Assembly (NCBI GenBank): GCA_947591155.1
Contig: CANQDA010000037.1
Location: forward strand, 1 to 34,381
Direction of reading: 5' to 3'
Source: an uncultured Lachnospiraceae bacterium
Lineage (GTDB): Bacteria > Bacillota > Clostridia > Lachnospirales > Lachnospiraceae
Length of the DNA: 34,381 bases
The position numbers and the translations under genes are program-made. The notes below the pieces were generated by a model, which worked only from the letters and a program-made list of their open reading frames with translations, was not told where the DNA came from and made no database searches. Shown here in pieces: positions 21,424 through 31,160 of the stretch (position 1 is the first letter of the stretch; the number at the start of each line of letters is the position of its first letter).

Positions 21424-22881
21424 CTATCGTTCGTAGTCACCCCTGATATCTTCCTTCGGCGGCTTCACCGGATACTTCCCCGTGAAGCATCCCCGACAGA
21501 TCGGCATCCCCTCCGTCAGCTCCTGCAGGCGTTCCAGCCGCAGATAAGCCAGCGAGTCCGCGCCGATGATCGCGCGGATCTCCTCAAGCGTGCGGTTGTA
21601 AGCGATCAACTGCTCGCGCGCCGGCACATCCGTCCCGAAATAACAGGGATACAGAAACGGCGGCGAGCTGACACGCATATGTACCTCCTTCGCCCCGGCC
21701 TCACGCAGCATGCGCACAATCCGGTCGCTCGTCGTCCCGCGGACGATCGAGTCGTCGATCATGATGATCCTCTTCCCGTCCACCGCCTCGCGCAGCACGT
21801 TCAGCTTCACGCGGACGCTCGATTCCCTGCTGCTCTGTTTCGGCTTGATGAAGGTGCGCCCCACATAACTGTTCTTGACAAACGCGGTCCCGTACGGGAT
21901 ACCGGACTCCAGCGAGTAGCCGAGCGCCGCCACGTTCCCGGACTCCGGCACGCCGACCACGAGGTCCGCGTCCACCGGCGAATCCATCGCCAGAAAACGG
22001 CCGGCCCGGATCCGCGACTGATAGACGCTGACGCCATCCATACGGCTGTCCGGCCTTCCGAAATAGATATATTCAAAAATGCATCGCGCCGTCCTGTCTC
22101 CCGCATCCTTCGGCAGGCACATGCTGCGGTCGGATACGATGCCCTCCTTTGGGCTGATCGTCACGATCTCCCCGGGCTCCACGTCCCGGATGAACTCCGC
22201 GCCGATCGTGTCCAGCGCGCAGGTCTCGGAGGCGAGGATGTAAGCGTTATCTCTCTTACCAATGCACAGCGGCCGGAATCCGAACGGATCCCTCGCGCCG
22301 ATCAGCTTGCGCGGCGACATGATAACCAGAGAATACGCTCCCACGAGCTTCCGCATCGCGTTCGCGACCGCGCCCTCGACGTCCTTCGAGCGGACGCGCT
22401 CTCTTGCGATATGGTAGGCGATGACCTCCGTGTCGATCGTCGTCTGGAAGATCGCGCCGCCCATCTCCAGCTCCCTGCGAAGCTCCGGCGCGTTGACCAG
22501 ATTGCCGTTGTGCGCGAGCCCGAGCGTGCCCTTGAAGTAGTTCAGTACAAGCGGCTGCGCGTTCTCGCGCGTGCTCCCGCCCGCGGTCGAATAGCGCACA
22601 TGTCCGACGCCGATATCTCCTTTCAGCGCTGCCAGATGGTCCCCCGTGAACACCTCGTTCACCAGGCCCATGCCCTTGTGCGACAGCACCTTTTTCTTCG
22701 GCCCCTTCGTGTCGCTGACCGCGATCCCGCAGCTCTCCTGCCCGCGGTGCTGCAGCGCGAATAGACCATAGTAGATTGACGACGCGACGTCCTCACCTGA
22801 GAAGTCGTACATACCGAAGACGCCGCATTCCTCGCGCAGCTTGTCCTCCGGCTCTGTCATCTCATGAATCTCACAATTCAT
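21424..22881 (-). CDS. purF: Amidophosphoribosyltransferase
   Basis: This 485-residue enzyme makes phosphoribosylamine from PRPP and glutamine, the committed step of purine synthesis. The nucleophile is Cys19 (EECGVFGMYD), exposed after removal of an 18-residue propeptide. The PRPP loop IIMIDDSIVRGTTS is near residue 370, and CRGC near the C terminus suggests the 4Fe-4S form known from Bacillus. The start at 22881 follows CAGGAGATG; the internal Met8 lacks a ribosome site. Confidence 0.96.
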   Translation of the reverse strand: MNCEIHEMTEPEDKLREECGVFGMYDFSGEDVASSIYYGLFALQHRGQESCGIAVSDTKGPKKKVLSHKGMGLVNEVFTGDHLAALKGDIGVGHVRYSTAGGSTRENAQPLVLNYFKGTLGLAHNGNLVNAPELRRELEMGGAIFQTTIDTEVIAYHIARERVRSKDVEGAVANAMRKLVGAYSLVIMSPRKLIGARDPFGFRPLCIGKRDNAYILASETCALDTIGAEFIRDVEPGEIVTISPKEGIVSDRSMCLPKDAGDRTARCIFEYIYFGRPDSRMDGVSVYQSRIRAGRFLAMDSPVDADLVVGVPESGNVAALGYSLESGIPYGTAFVKNSYVGRTFIKPKQSSRESSVRVKLNVLREAVDGKRIIMIDDSIVRGTTSDRIVRMLREAGAKEVHMRVSSPPFLYPCYFGTDVPAREQLIAYNRTLEEIRAIIGADSLAYLRLERLQELTEGMPICRGCFTGKYPVKPPKEDIRGDYER

Positions 22882-22982
22882 TCTCTCATCTCCTGCCCCG
22901 CGTCTCGTCCGCTTTCCTGTGCCGCCCGCCCGTCGCCCGGATCAAGCGGATCAGCTCATCTGCGGCGTCTGAGCGCGGATCC

Positions 22983-23690
22983 CTACGCCAGTCCCAGACG
23001 GCGGAACACCTCGTTATATGCCTCCTCGACGTTGCCGAGGTCTCTTCTGAAGCGGTCCTTGTCCAGCTTCTCATGCGTCGTCGCGTCCCACAGACGGCAG
23101 GTGTCCGGCGAAGTCTCGTCCGCCAGAATGATCTGCCCTTTGTAACGGCCGAACTCGATCTTGAAGTCGACAAGCTCGATGTTCGCCTGCAGGAAATATT
23201 TTTTCAGAACGTTGTTCACCTTGAACGCGTACTTTGTGATCGTATCGATCTCCTCGCGCGTCGCCAGATTCAGCGCGATCGCGAAATAATCGTTAATCAG
23301 CGGATCGCCGAGATCGTCGTTCTTGTAGCTGAACTCAAGCGTCGGCGCCGCAAACGGAGTGCCCTCCGGGACGCCCAGCCGCTTTGAGAAACTGCCGGCC
23401 GCGATATTTCGCACGATGACCTCGAGCGGAACGATCTCCACCTTCTTCACCGCGGTCTCGCGATCGCTTAACTCCTCGATGAAATGGGTCGGAACGCCCT
23501 CCTTCTCCAGGATCTGGAACACGTGGTTCGTCATGCGGTTGTTGATCACGCCCTTGCCTACGATCGTGCCCTTCTTCAGGCCGTTGAACGCTGTCGCGTC
23601 GTCCTTGTAATCTACGATCAGCACATCCTCGTCGTCCGTACGATATACCTTTTTCGCCTTTCCCTCGTAGAGCAATTCCTTCTTTTCCAT
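22983..23690 (-). CDS. purC: SAICAR synthetase
   Basis: This 235-residue enzyme adds aspartate to CAIR with ATP to give SAICAR. It begins [16 protein letters not shown], typical of the family, and has [28 protein letters not shown] and [14 protein letters not shown]. The start at 23690 follows AGAGGAGAT; the frame is open further but runs into the promoter. It is first in purC-purF-purB-purA. Adjacent genes thus provide steps 1, the SAICAR steps, and the AMP branch. Confidence 0.96.
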   Translation of the reverse strand: MEKKELLYEGKAKKVYRTDDEDVLIVDYKDDATAFNGLKKGTIVGKGVINNRMTNHVFQILEKEGVPTHFIEELSDRETAVKKVEIVPLEVIVRNIAAGSFSKRLGVPEGTPFAAPTLEFSYKNDDLGDPLINDYFAIALNLATREEIDTITKYAFKVNNVLKKYFLQANIELVDFKIEFGRYKGQIILADETSPDTCRLWDATTHEKLDKDRFRRDLGNVEEAYNEVFRRLGLA

Positions 23691-23769
23691 AATCGATCTC
23701 CTCTTTCGCTTCTGAAATTTATTTGATAGATCACGCCGGTGCGCCGCACTCGGTTTCTTGCCACATGCA

Positions 23770-23798
23770 AGTATATATGATTGAGGCCAAGATTGCAA
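23770..23798 (-). promoter_or_regulatory. Sigma-70-type promoter of the purine cluster
   Basis: On the minus strand TTGCAA (23798-23793) and TATACT (23775-23770) are 17 bp apart, about 80 bp before purC and directly after the stop of the TPR gene. I saw neither a purine riboswitch nor a clear PurR box in the leader. Confidence 0.68.
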
Positions 23799-23800
23799 GA

Positions 23801-24595
23801 TTAGATTTTCGTACTTCTGCGGTACTGATCCCGAAGCTCCGCCAGGACTTCTTTGGGCTCCCTCTCGCCCGTCCTGGCAAGCCTTTCCGCGAGCCTGGGG
23901 CTGTCGCACAGCTTCGCGTTGTACTCCTGAATGCTCTGCACGAGATCCGAATCCACGTTCAGCTTCCGGACGCGCTCCTGATAGTCCTCCTCGCCAAGAA
24001 ACAGCGGGAGCACGCTGACATATTTTCGCAGCGCTTCCTTCGTCCTTGAAAGCTCATAGGATTCGCGGAGGCACTCCGAAGCCGCCTCAAACTGGAACAA
24101 TCCCGCGTACGCCGCGCCGAGATTGTTCAGCACGGCCGCGTAAAACTGCGTCCCGAGCTTGCCGGGATTGCGATGCTTCAGAATCCCCCGGTACTCCCCG
24201 ATCGCGCGGGCGTACATGCGCTCCCGGAAGAGATAGTCGCCGCGCAGCTTCCGTTTCATGTCGTCGGACTGCACCTCGATCTTCGCGAGCTTCTCCTGAA
24301 ACTCCCGCATCTGGGCATGCGACAGGTACCCCGCCTCCCGGAAGATCGGCAGCACGAAAAACGCGGCTCCGTCCTGCTTGTCCAGCTGCTCATACAGCTG
24401 ACGGTAGAGCCGGTTCAGTCCGAGCTCATCGCGGATCCAGTCGCACAGCGCCTCGTTGATAATGCTCTCGTCGATCAGGTATACGTTGTTGTAGAGGTAA
24501 AAGCACAGCTCCTCCAGCGAGTAGATCCCGGTCCGTATACTCTCGATAAAGTATGGTTTTTCCGCCTGCTTCAGCAGACACAGATCGTAGCTCAT
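23801..24595 (-). CDS. TPR-containing protein of unknown function (DUF5717 operon)
   Basis: This 264-residue helical protein begins [43 protein letters not shown]. Residues about 110-195 look like tetratricopeptide repeats ([49 protein letters not shown]). It should be a cytoplasmic scaffold or partner protein. It is third in the DUF5717-DUF5716-TPR operon, 47 bp after the DUF5716 gene. I recall this trio in Lachnospiraceae; its function is not known to me. Confidence 0.8.
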   Translation of the reverse strand: MSYDLCLLKQAEKPYFIESIRTGIYSLEELCFYLYNNVYLIDESIINEALCDWIRDELGLNRLYRQLYEQLDKQDGAAFFVLPIFREAGYLSHAQMREFQEKLAKIEVQSDDMKRKLRGDYLFRERMYARAIGEYRGILKHRNPGKLGTQFYAAVLNNLGAAYAGLFQFEAASECLRESYELSRTKEALRKYVSVLPLFLGEEDYQERVRKLNVDSDLVQSIQEYNAKLCDSPRLAERLARTGEREPKEVLAELRDQYRRSTKI

Positions 24596-24642
24596 CGTCG
24601 ATCACTTCTCCTTCCGGGAAGATTTTCTCCCCTGGCGCGCCG

Positions 24643-25899
24643 TCAAAAGCGCAGCTCCCGCTTCCAGCTCAAACCCGAGGAACGGTACAGGCCTCCGAAG
24701 CCAAGATCCTCGATCTCAATATGACAGCAGGCCGCAGACGAAAAATACACCGTCATGCGCAGCCGCGTCGCCCGGTTCGGCCTCTGCGGAAGCCCGGGAA
24801 GCCGCATCAGGTGTACGATGGTCTCCCCCTCCGCCATCGGCTGCGAGACCATGCGGATCTCGCGTTCCCCATCCGGGATGAACTCGCAGACATGATGCGC
24901 CTCATACCAGTTGATCCCGGCGCTCACCAGCGGATAGTAGGCCTCCTTGCCGCGGACACGCATCTCCATGCCGAGATTCCGCTCGATCATGTCCCTGCCG
25001 CCGAAAATGATCCCGTGGTCCTCGATCATTCCGACGCGCTCCATCACCGCGTAGCAAGCGCCCTTGGAATAGAGATTCCGCCCCTGAAACGCGTGGCGTC
25101 TGTAGCAGAGAAACTGGATCGAGCGCTCCGCCCAGCTCTTGTTGAAATAATCTCCCATCAAATAGCTCGCCGACACGTTTCTGCGCTCAAACAGCTTCTT
25201 CAGAAGCTCGAAGAACAGTCTGTCCTTTTCCTTTTTCCACTCGGGCTCACCGCGTCCGGCGCGCACGTCCTCCCCCATCGGCTGTCTCGCAATCTCGTTC
25301 ACCGCCGCGATGGCCGGCCGCGTGCTGCGGTCGATGTGAAGCACATATCCGACAATCGCCTCGTCCTCGTAGGTCAGAAGGGCCACGTCCTGATACCACA
25401 GCTCCTTTTTCTGGTTGATCGTGTGATAATAAAAGGAAGAAAAGAAATCCTGCACATAGATCTGTTTGCGGTCGAGCCCGTTCGCTTCGAGCGCTTCCAC
25501 GATCACAGAGCTCCAGACATCGTCAAGCCTGCGCACCGTGACCATCACATGCAGCCTGACCTCCTGCGCCGCCAGCTTCAGCTTCGCCAGACAGAGGCGA
25601 AAGTAACTCGCCAGAAGCTCCTTTGGCTCATAACTGTGCCCGCCGAGGACGACCTTCTCCCGCCGCGCGATCTTCGCATAGAGCTCCGTGACGCCGTCCC
25701 CCTGCCCGCTCTTTCCGTCCCAGAGATGCCATTTGCCCTTGTCGTCCTGCCGCATCCCCATCGGGAGCAGCACATGGTCCGGATCGGACGACGCGCCCAG
25801 CGTCATCGGCTCCTTGACCGACGGATGGTAATATGTGATCTGGGCATATTTCTCGTTCAGCTCGATCCCCAGTGCCAGTTCATTTGTCTCCTGTATCAT
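24643..25899 (-). CDS. DUF5716 family protein
   Basis: This 418-residue protein begins MIQETNELALGIELNEKYAQITYYHPSVKEP. That opening resembles a phosphate-1 loop of the actin/Hsp70 ATPase fold (compare GIDLGT...), and IAAVNEIARQP and GGRDMIERNLGMEM could fit the same fold; this is inference. It matches what I know as DUF5716, which occurs beside DUF5717. No membrane segment or signal peptide is seen. It lies between the 1184-residue DUF5717 gene and the TPR gene, and a 27-bp tandem repeat fills the upstream gap. Confidence 0.78.
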   Translation of the reverse strand: MIQETNELALGIELNEKYAQITYYHPSVKEPMTLGASSDPDHVLLPMGMRQDDKGKWHLWDGKSGQGDGVTELYAKIARREKVVLGGHSYEPKELLASYFRLCLAKLKLAAQEVRLHVMVTVRRLDDVWSSVIVEALEANGLDRKQIYVQDFFSSFYYHTINQKKELWYQDVALLTYEDEAIVGYVLHIDRSTRPAIAAVNEIARQPMGEDVRAGRGEPEWKKEKDRLFFELLKKLFERRNVSASYLMGDYFNKSWAERSIQFLCYRRHAFQGRNLYSKGACYAVMERVGMIEDHGIIFGGRDMIERNLGMEMRVRGKEAYYPLVSAGINWYEAHHVCEFIPDGEREIRMVSQPMAEGETIVHLMRLPGLPQRPNRATRLRMTVYFSSAACCHIEIEDLGFGGLYRSSGLSWKRELRF

Positions 25900-25943
25900 A
25901 CGTTCACCTTATTTCCAAAAAATCTGTCCATCTTGTCCGGCGT

Positions 25944-26051
25944 ATCTCCGCTCTTCTGTTGTGTGGCTCGGCTCCGCTTTCCTGTTGTGTCGGCGCAGCT
26001 CCGCTTTCCTGTTGTGTCGGTCCGGCTCCGCTTTCCTGTTGTGTCAGCGCG
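25944..26051. repeat. Four tandem 27-bp repeats between DUF5717 and DUF5716 genes
   Basis: Units 25944-25970, 25971-25997, 25998-26024 and 26025-26051 share GCTCCGCTTTCCTGTTGTGT followed by 7 variable bases; the first is degenerate. On the transcript strand each unit carries ACACAACAGGAAAGCGGAG, with a ribosome-site-like AGGA. The array fills most of the 167-bp gap within the operon. Confidence 0.9.
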
Positions 26052-26066
26052 GTTTCCGTGCCCGCA

Positions 26067-29000
26067 TCACACCAGCGTGAACACTTCCTCCACCAGATAC
26101 TCCTGCGTCAGGTAGGCCTCCAGCTCTTCACGCGCCTTCGCGCCATCGCCGCGGCCCGCCCGTGAAATGCGGTTCAGCGCCTCGTACTTCGAGATCCTCC
26201 CCGGCGTCTCCTCCGGCGCCCTCAGCACCCAGAGGTCCGTCTTTTTCTTCGCGCCGTCCGCTTCCTCCTCGAGATAGCATTCGATCTCTTCTCCCTCGAA
26301 CAGGGTAAATTCGCGGACAAAGATCCCCTCGAAGTAATTTTTCATCGTCTCCTCGACGTAGGCCTCACGGCTGCCGCGCGCCCGGTAGCGGATCGTCACC
26401 TTGCTCTTTGGATCGCAGGCGTACTCGACAAACACCCTGCCCTCCATCTGATACGGCCGCAAAAGCTCCTCGTCAAAGCGCCGCCAGAAGGCGAAGCGCA
26501 TCCCCTTTGCCCCGAACTCCTCGAGCATATCCGCCGCGAGCTTTCTCTGCTCCGGCTTCAGCTTTGGGCTTCTCGCGTAGTACTGGAGCAGCGCGAGCCG
26601 ACACACCTGCTCCTGCTCGTCCAGTCTTCCCTTTCTGCTCAGGTACAGATACTCCCGCTCGATGTAGGCGAACACCGGATCCGCCACCGGGACGTCCCTG
26701 ACAAAATACTCATACGCCTTGAGGTTTACATAAGCCCTGCAGATCCTCTTGCGACCCATCTTTTTCCAGTAGGACTCAAACACGGCCTCCGAGCCCTGCG
26801 TCCCGCTGCGTGTGAACAGGATCATCGTGATGATCTTCTCTTCCAGAAGCATCGTATCCAGATCGAAACGAACCGCCGCCTGCCAGACCTGCTTCATGTC
26901 GCGCACCGGCCCTTCATAATACAACAGGAGGTAGCGCAGCAGCTTGTCGTCGTATTTTCCCTGATCGAAACAGTAATGGCACAGAGATATCAGCATGGAA
27001 TTCTCCTCGAACTCCAGCTCCAGCACCATGCGGCTGCAAATGCGCACGAGCTGAAGCAGCGCGATTCCCTCCGTCCCGTAGGCGTCCAGGATCGAGAACG
27101 CGTCCGCGCACTTTCCTTCCTCCGCGAGCAGTGTGATCAGCGACGCCTTGTCGACCTTCACATAGTCCAGATACGGGACGCGCTCCAGAAACTCCGGAAG
27201 GGATTCGTCTCGCAGATGATTTCCATAATAGTCCATCACCTTCCCGCGCAGTACGTCGCGGAAGGCGTCGGAAAACTCCTTCGTCTCACATGCCGTCGTG
27301 AAATAGGGAAGCATCCGCTTCTGAACCGGGCCGTCTTCCATGCCGCGGACACAGAGGTACAACAGCAGTCCGGGAAGCTCCGGAACCGCTCCCGCGCACC
27401 AGACAAGCATCTCCTCGTCCCAGAACATCCTGCGGATGCTGCCTGCCCCCGACGCCGGATAGCGGTGCCCCTGCGCATCCTCGACCATCACCGCACTGTC
27501 CGGATCATAAATGCGGACGTACGCCCTGCCGTCGATAAACGGCGCCGCCTGCTCCCGCACGAGCCGCGAGGAATGTACGACCACCTGACGGATCTCCGGC
27601 AGTTCGCAGACCACCTCATAGGTAAACAGGATTTTGGTAAGCTTCTCCGCCGCGGACCCGCTCAGAGAATTCCGGCGTAAGAACATCCGGTAGAGCACCG
27701 CAAGGTCGTCCGAGACATGCACCGCCTCCAGCTGATCCAGCGTGAATTTTTCCATCGCCGTCCGATAGCTGCGCCAAGTCTGCGGATCCCGCTCCCGGTT
27801 CTCCGCAATCCTGCGGTAGATCGCCGCCCTCCTGCGATAATCCAGCGCCGTGTCGTACGCAAAATACATGCGGATCACCTGCGGCATGGAATTCATGTCG
27901 AGGTCATCCATTGTCTCCATATAATATTCATATAATCCCGTGACGCGCAGGCCGCTCTCGACGCCCTTCGCATACCACGGGAAGAAACAGCTCTCCCTCT
28001 TGTCCCCTTTCATCAGCAGACGGCAGACTGCCTTCACAAGATCCTGCGAGGGATACAGCCGGTATCCGCTCGTCAGCACCTCGTACAGTCCCTGGTCGAA
28101 CTCGGGGTAATGCGCCGCCAGATTCGCTGCCTGCCGCACGATCTCGGCCGTCAGACACTCCTCCTGCCTCGCGAAGCGCAGAAGCTGCAGCTCATACGGC
28201 CCCAGCCTGTGCATCAGGAACGGGTCCTTTTTCAGGATCTGATACGCCTCGAGATACATGATCCGGCTGCGGCAGCCCGCCCGGAACTGCTCCCCGATCG
28301 CTTCATATCTGGCTTTGTCATCGTTCAGATATTTCTCCTGCAGATAGAGCAGGATCCAGAGCAGCTTCCAGTTCGTCCTGTCCCGCGAGAACAGGCGGAC
28401 GATCTCGTCCTCCACGCGGTCCACATAGGCCGCCTCCTGATAGAAGAAGGTCGTCAGGTACAGGTAAAAGCCGTAACGCTCCGGGGAATCCATGCGGCGC
28501 TTCTGCGCGTCCAGACTCTCCAGGAGCTTGAGCGCGCGCTGTTTTTTCCCGTCCGCGAAATAGAGCTGCACCAGAAACAGATCCGCATAGATGTCCTCTC
28601 CGCCGGAGCGTTTGTAGCTGTTGATCACACTGATCGAGCGCTCAGCCCACGTCGTGAGATCCGTCTTCTTCAGCCGGAATCTCACGTACAGGGACTCCAG
28701 CTCCTTTCTCATGATCTTGCGGATATGATAACCGCGGTTCGCACCGGTATGTCCTGCCCTGCGCGCCGCCACCCGGATCTCGCTCGTCCGGCAGCCGGAC
28801 TTCAACAGGATCCTCGCGTAATTGTTCCCGGCATGCATCAGATTTGTGTCCAGCACCAGCTTCAGGTCGTAGGTGCTGCCCGCGAACTCATCCGTCGTGA
28901 TCGTCTTCTTCTCCGGGCGCAGAAACAGAGCGTCCGAAAGGATCTCGATCTGCCGGTACCCCCAGGTATTCTTCCTGAGGCGGACCGTCTGGCTCGTCGG

Positions 29001-29621
29001 CGCGGACAGCTCGTCCCATTCAAAGGAATCCCGCTCCGCCGTGACTTCCAGCGGCGCCTTGCAGCCGGTCCCGACCAGAAACTCCTCGAGCTGCGCCGGC
29101 ACGTCCCCCTGCGCGCGCAGGCTCTCATAGAGCGCGGAAAAATAAGGCTCCTCCTTCACAAGGGCCTCCCTGAATCCCGCGGAGGAGAATCTGCCGCAAG
29201 CTTTCGGGTAATCCTCCTGCGCGAGGGCGGCGAGCTCCCTCACATTCCCGGCCGGAGCCTTCTCCGCCTTCGGAACCTCCGAGCCGACCGTGACTTCATA
29301 CGGCAGAACATACTCCCCGAGATCGCTGCACAGCGTGATCGTCCCCTGCTCCGTCACGCCGTCCGCGAAGCCGCTGCAGTCGAGCTGGAAGCGGATGTCG
29401 TTCTCGATCCCCTGAAACTCTACCGGCTCGCAGAGCATGCGCGCACTGGACGTATAGAGGAAGCCCTTCACCTTGCGATGGTCCTCGGCGGAGACACGAA
29501 AGCTTCCCTGCGCGGCCGCCCCGACTTCCGCGTGGATCGCGAGCTTCTCCGGCTCGATCAGCAGCTTCGGCGGCTCATATTCAAATATTCCGTTCAGCAG
29601 TTGTTCGATTCGTCTCTTCAA
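26067..29621 (-). CDS. DUF5717 family protein, large helical-repeat protein
   Basis: This protein of about 1184 residues has an N-terminal strand-rich part (about 20-300, with YEPPKLLIEPEKLAIHAEVG and repeated Ig-like strand patterns) and a very long helical part with TPR-like repeats (YADLFLVQLYFADGKKQRALKLLESLDAQ). A strand-rich C-terminal end (RVFVEYACDPKSKVTIRYRARG) follows. No membrane segment is seen. It matches what I recall as DUF5717, first gene of a three-gene operon. A TTG start at 29621 is preferred: GGGAG stands 7 bp before it, while the ATG at 29687 has no ribosome site and lies about where the transcript should begin. Confidence 0.8.
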   Translation of the reverse strand: MKRRIEQLLNGIFEYEPPKLLIEPEKLAIHAEVGAAAQGSFRVSAEDHRKVKGFLYTSSARMLCEPVEFQGIENDIRFQLDCSGFADGVTEQGTITLCSDLGEYVLPYEVTVGSEVPKAEKAPAGNVRELAALAQEDYPKACGRFSSAGFREALVKEEPYFSALYESLRAQGDVPAQLEEFLVGTGCKAPLEVTAERDSFEWDELSAPTSQTVRLRKNTWGYRQIEILSDALFLRPEKKTITTDEFAGSTYDLKLVLDTNLMHAGNNYARILLKSGCRTSEIRVAARRAGHTGANRGYHIRKIMRKELESLYVRFRLKKTDLTTWAERSISVINSYKRSGGEDIYADLFLVQLYFADGKKQRALKLLESLDAQKRRMDSPERYGFYLYLTTFFYQEAAYVDRVEDEIVRLFSRDRTNWKLLWILLYLQEKYLNDDKARYEAIGEQFRAGCRSRIMYLEAYQILKKDPFLMHRLGPYELQLLRFARQEECLTAEIVRQAANLAAHYPEFDQGLYEVLTSGYRLYPSQDLVKAVCRLLMKGDKRESCFFPWYAKGVESGLRVTGLYEYYMETMDDLDMNSMPQVIRMYFAYDTALDYRRRAAIYRRIAENRERDPQTWRSYRTAMEKFTLDQLEAVHVSDDLAVLYRMFLRRNSLSGSAAEKLTKILFTYEVVCELPEIRQVVVHSSRLVREQAAPFIDGRAYVRIYDPDSAVMVEDAQGHRYPASGAGSIRRMFWDEEMLVWCAGAVPELPGLLLYLCVRGMEDGPVQKRMLPYFTTACETKEFSDAFRDVLRGKVMDYYGNHLRDESLPEFLERVPYLDYVKVDKASLITLLAEEGKCADAFSILDAYGTEGIALLQLVRICSRMVLELEFEENSMLISLCHYCFDQGKYDDKLLRYLLLYYEGPVRDMKQVWQAAVRFDLDTMLLEEKIITMILFTRSGTQGSEAVFESYWKKMGRKRICRAYVNLKAYEYFVRDVPVADPVFAYIEREYLYLSRKGRLDEQEQVCRLALLQYYARSPKLKPEQRKLAADMLEEFGAKGMRFAFWRRFDEELLRPYQMEGRVFVEYACDPKSKVTIRYRARGSREAYVEETMKNYFEGIFVREFTLFEGEEIECYLEEEADGAKKKTDLWVLRAPEETPGRISKYEALNRISRAGRGDGAKAREELEAYLTQEYLVEEVFTLV

Positions 29622-29692
29622 TTCTTTTCTCCCGTCCTGTAAATACCAGCTAAAGTATATCACTTCCCTGCGGTTCTCCGCAAGCATTCTGC

Positions 29693-29721
29693 CGATATTT
29701 ATGAAACCTTAAGTTTGTCAA
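29693..29721 (-). promoter_or_regulatory. Probable promoter of the DUF5717 operon
   Basis: On the minus strand a perfect TTGACA stands at 29721-29716. A weak AT-rich -10 (within CATAAATATC) lies 15-17 bp on. Transcription would begin near 29687, which supports the TTG start of the gene. Confidence 0.45.
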
Positions 29722-29815
29722 GGTCTAAAACTTTTTAAAATTTCCCCCGCGGACGAATAGCCGGGTTGCAAAATGTGAATCATTTTACCAGAAGATATGA
29801 TTGGAGGATGATCAC

Positions 29816-30595
29816 ATGGCACTGAACAAGGTAGAGATATGCGGCGTCAATACTGCGAAGCTTCCGACCCTGACCGGGGAGGAAAAAGAGTTTCTGTTCG
29901 AGCGCATCAAAGCCGGCGACGAGAACGCGCGGGAGCTGTACATCAAGGGAAACCTGCGTCTGGTCCTGAGTGTGATCAAGCGCTTCTCAAGCAGCAGCGA
30001 AAATGTGGACGACCTCTTCCAGATCGGCTGTATCGGTCTGATGAAGGCCATCGACAATTTCAACACCGAGCTCGACGTGAAGTTCAGCACCTACGCGGTC
30101 CCGATGATCATAGGCGAGATCCGCCGCTATCTGCGGGACAACAACGCGATACGCGTCAGCCGTTCGCTGCGGGATACGGCGTACAAGGCCATCTACGCGA
30201 AGGAGAACTATACGAAAAAACATCTGAAAGAGCCGACGATCAACGAGATCGCGGAGGAGATCGGGATCCCGAAGGAGGAGATCGTCTACGCGATGGACGC
30301 GATCCAGAGTCCGGTCAGCCTCTACGACCCGGTGTACACGGAGGGCGGGGATGCGCTTTACGTCATGGATCAGATCAGCGACAAGAAGAATAAGGAAGAG
30401 AACTGGGTCGAGGTGATCTCGCTCAAAGAGGCGATGAAACGTCTGGACGAGCGGGAGAAACATATCATTGAGCTCCGCTTCTACGAGGGAAAGACGCAGA
30501 TGGAGGTCGCCTCGGAGATCGGGATCTCCCAGGCGCAGGTGAGCAGGCTCGAGAAGAACGCGCTCAAAAACATGCGAAATTATCTGCGGGCGTGA
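29816..30595 (+). CDS. sigG: Sporulation sigma factor G
   Basis: This 259-residue sigma-70 family protein opens MALNKVEICGVNTAKLPTLT, the hallmark of sigma-G, which directs late forespore genes. Region 2 (NVDDLFQIGCIGLMKAIDNFN...FSTYAVPMIIGEIRRYLRD) and the region 4 helix-turn-helix (QMEVASEIGISQAQVSRLEKNAL) are intact. The start at 29816 follows TTGGAGGATGA. A CATTTTA box (29781-29787) resembles the -10 of sigma-F/G promoters, though no good -35 matches. It shows that the organism descends from spore formers. Confidence 0.95.
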   Translation: MALNKVEICGVNTAKLPTLTGEEKEFLFERIKAGDENARELYIKGNLRLVLSVIKRFSSSSENVDDLFQIGCIGLMKAIDNFNTELDVKFSTYAVPMIIGEIRRYLRDNNAIRVSRSLRDTAYKAIYAKENYTKKHLKEPTINEIAEEIGIPKEEIVYAMDAIQSPVSLYDPVYTEGGDALYVMDQISDKKNKEENWVEVISLKEAMKRLDEREKHIIELRFYEGKTQMEVASEIGISQAQVSRLEKNALKNMRNYLRA

Positions 30596-30690
30596 AAGGT
30601 TTCACGCGTCTATCAACTATTTCATAAATTTGTAATCGCGCCATTGTACGCGGACATGAAAAATTCCGCTCCATCCTCCCCGGGTGCCGT

Positions 30691-30948
30691 TCATCCGCAC
30701 TTCTTGCGTACTTCGTCCTCGTTGACCTCCACCAGAATGATGTCGGCGCCGATCTGAATGATGCACCTCCAGGGGATGACGTACTCGTACTCACGGCCGA
30801 GGAACCAGCAGAATTTCCCCGGGCCCGGGATGATCAGCGCAAGGACACAGCCGGTCTTGCAGTCGAGATCGAGGTCGCTGACGCAGCCGAGCGAGCGGCA
30901 GGTACAGATATTGATCACTTCTTTTTGTTTCAGGTCATAAAATCGCAT
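30691..30948 (-). CDS. YlmC/YmxH-type PRC-barrel sporulation protein
   Basis: This 85-residue protein (MRFYDLKQKEVINICTCRSLGCVSDLDLD...) has a PRC-barrel-like fold and a C-terminal GADIILVEVNEDE. YlmC/YmxH family members lie near sporulation genes in Firmicutes; the molecular function is unknown. It is convergent with sigG, which lies 95 bp away. The start at 30948 follows GGGGAGAG. Confidence 0.85.
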   Translation of the reverse strand: MRFYDLKQKEVINICTCRSLGCVSDLDLDCKTGCVLALIIPGPGKFCWFLGREYEYVIPWRCIIQIGADIILVEVNEDEVRKKCG

Positions 30949-31094
30949 GGACACTCTCCCCACGCCAGACGGCTTCTGTTCACTCTATTATATGGGTGAT
31001 GGCGGCCGCGCGGCACAACTCATATGGAATCAAGATTTTGAGATCACGTGATTCCGGGCATGGCATTGCTCAGTTTCAGACGTTTCAGACAAAA

Positions 31095-31160
31095 CCATAC
31101 ACGATTCCGGCAAAAACAATGCACGGCTCCAGCAAAAACAATGTACGATTCGCGATTGAC
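31095..31160. repeat. Three tandem 22-bp repeats upstream of the nrdR promoter
   Basis: Units 31095-31116, 31117-31138 and 31139-31160 share CAAT.CACG.TTCC.GCAAAAA in degenerate form, and the third runs into the -35 box. Two TTTCAGAC copies stand just upstream (near 31074-31090). A period of about two helical turns suggests a protein-binding array. It does not look like a pair of NrdR boxes. Confidence 0.7.

Noticed and set aside
23691..23769. Purine riboswitch in the purC leader
   Set aside because: The leader is only about 75 nt and lacks the three-way junction core of a purine riboswitch.
25944..26051. Possible CRISPR array
   Set aside because: The 27-bp units are directly contiguous with no spacers, so this is a minisatellite.
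31095..31160. NrdR boxes upstream of nrdR
   Set aside because: The repeats lack the ACACWATATWTWGTGT-like pattern and have a different spacing.
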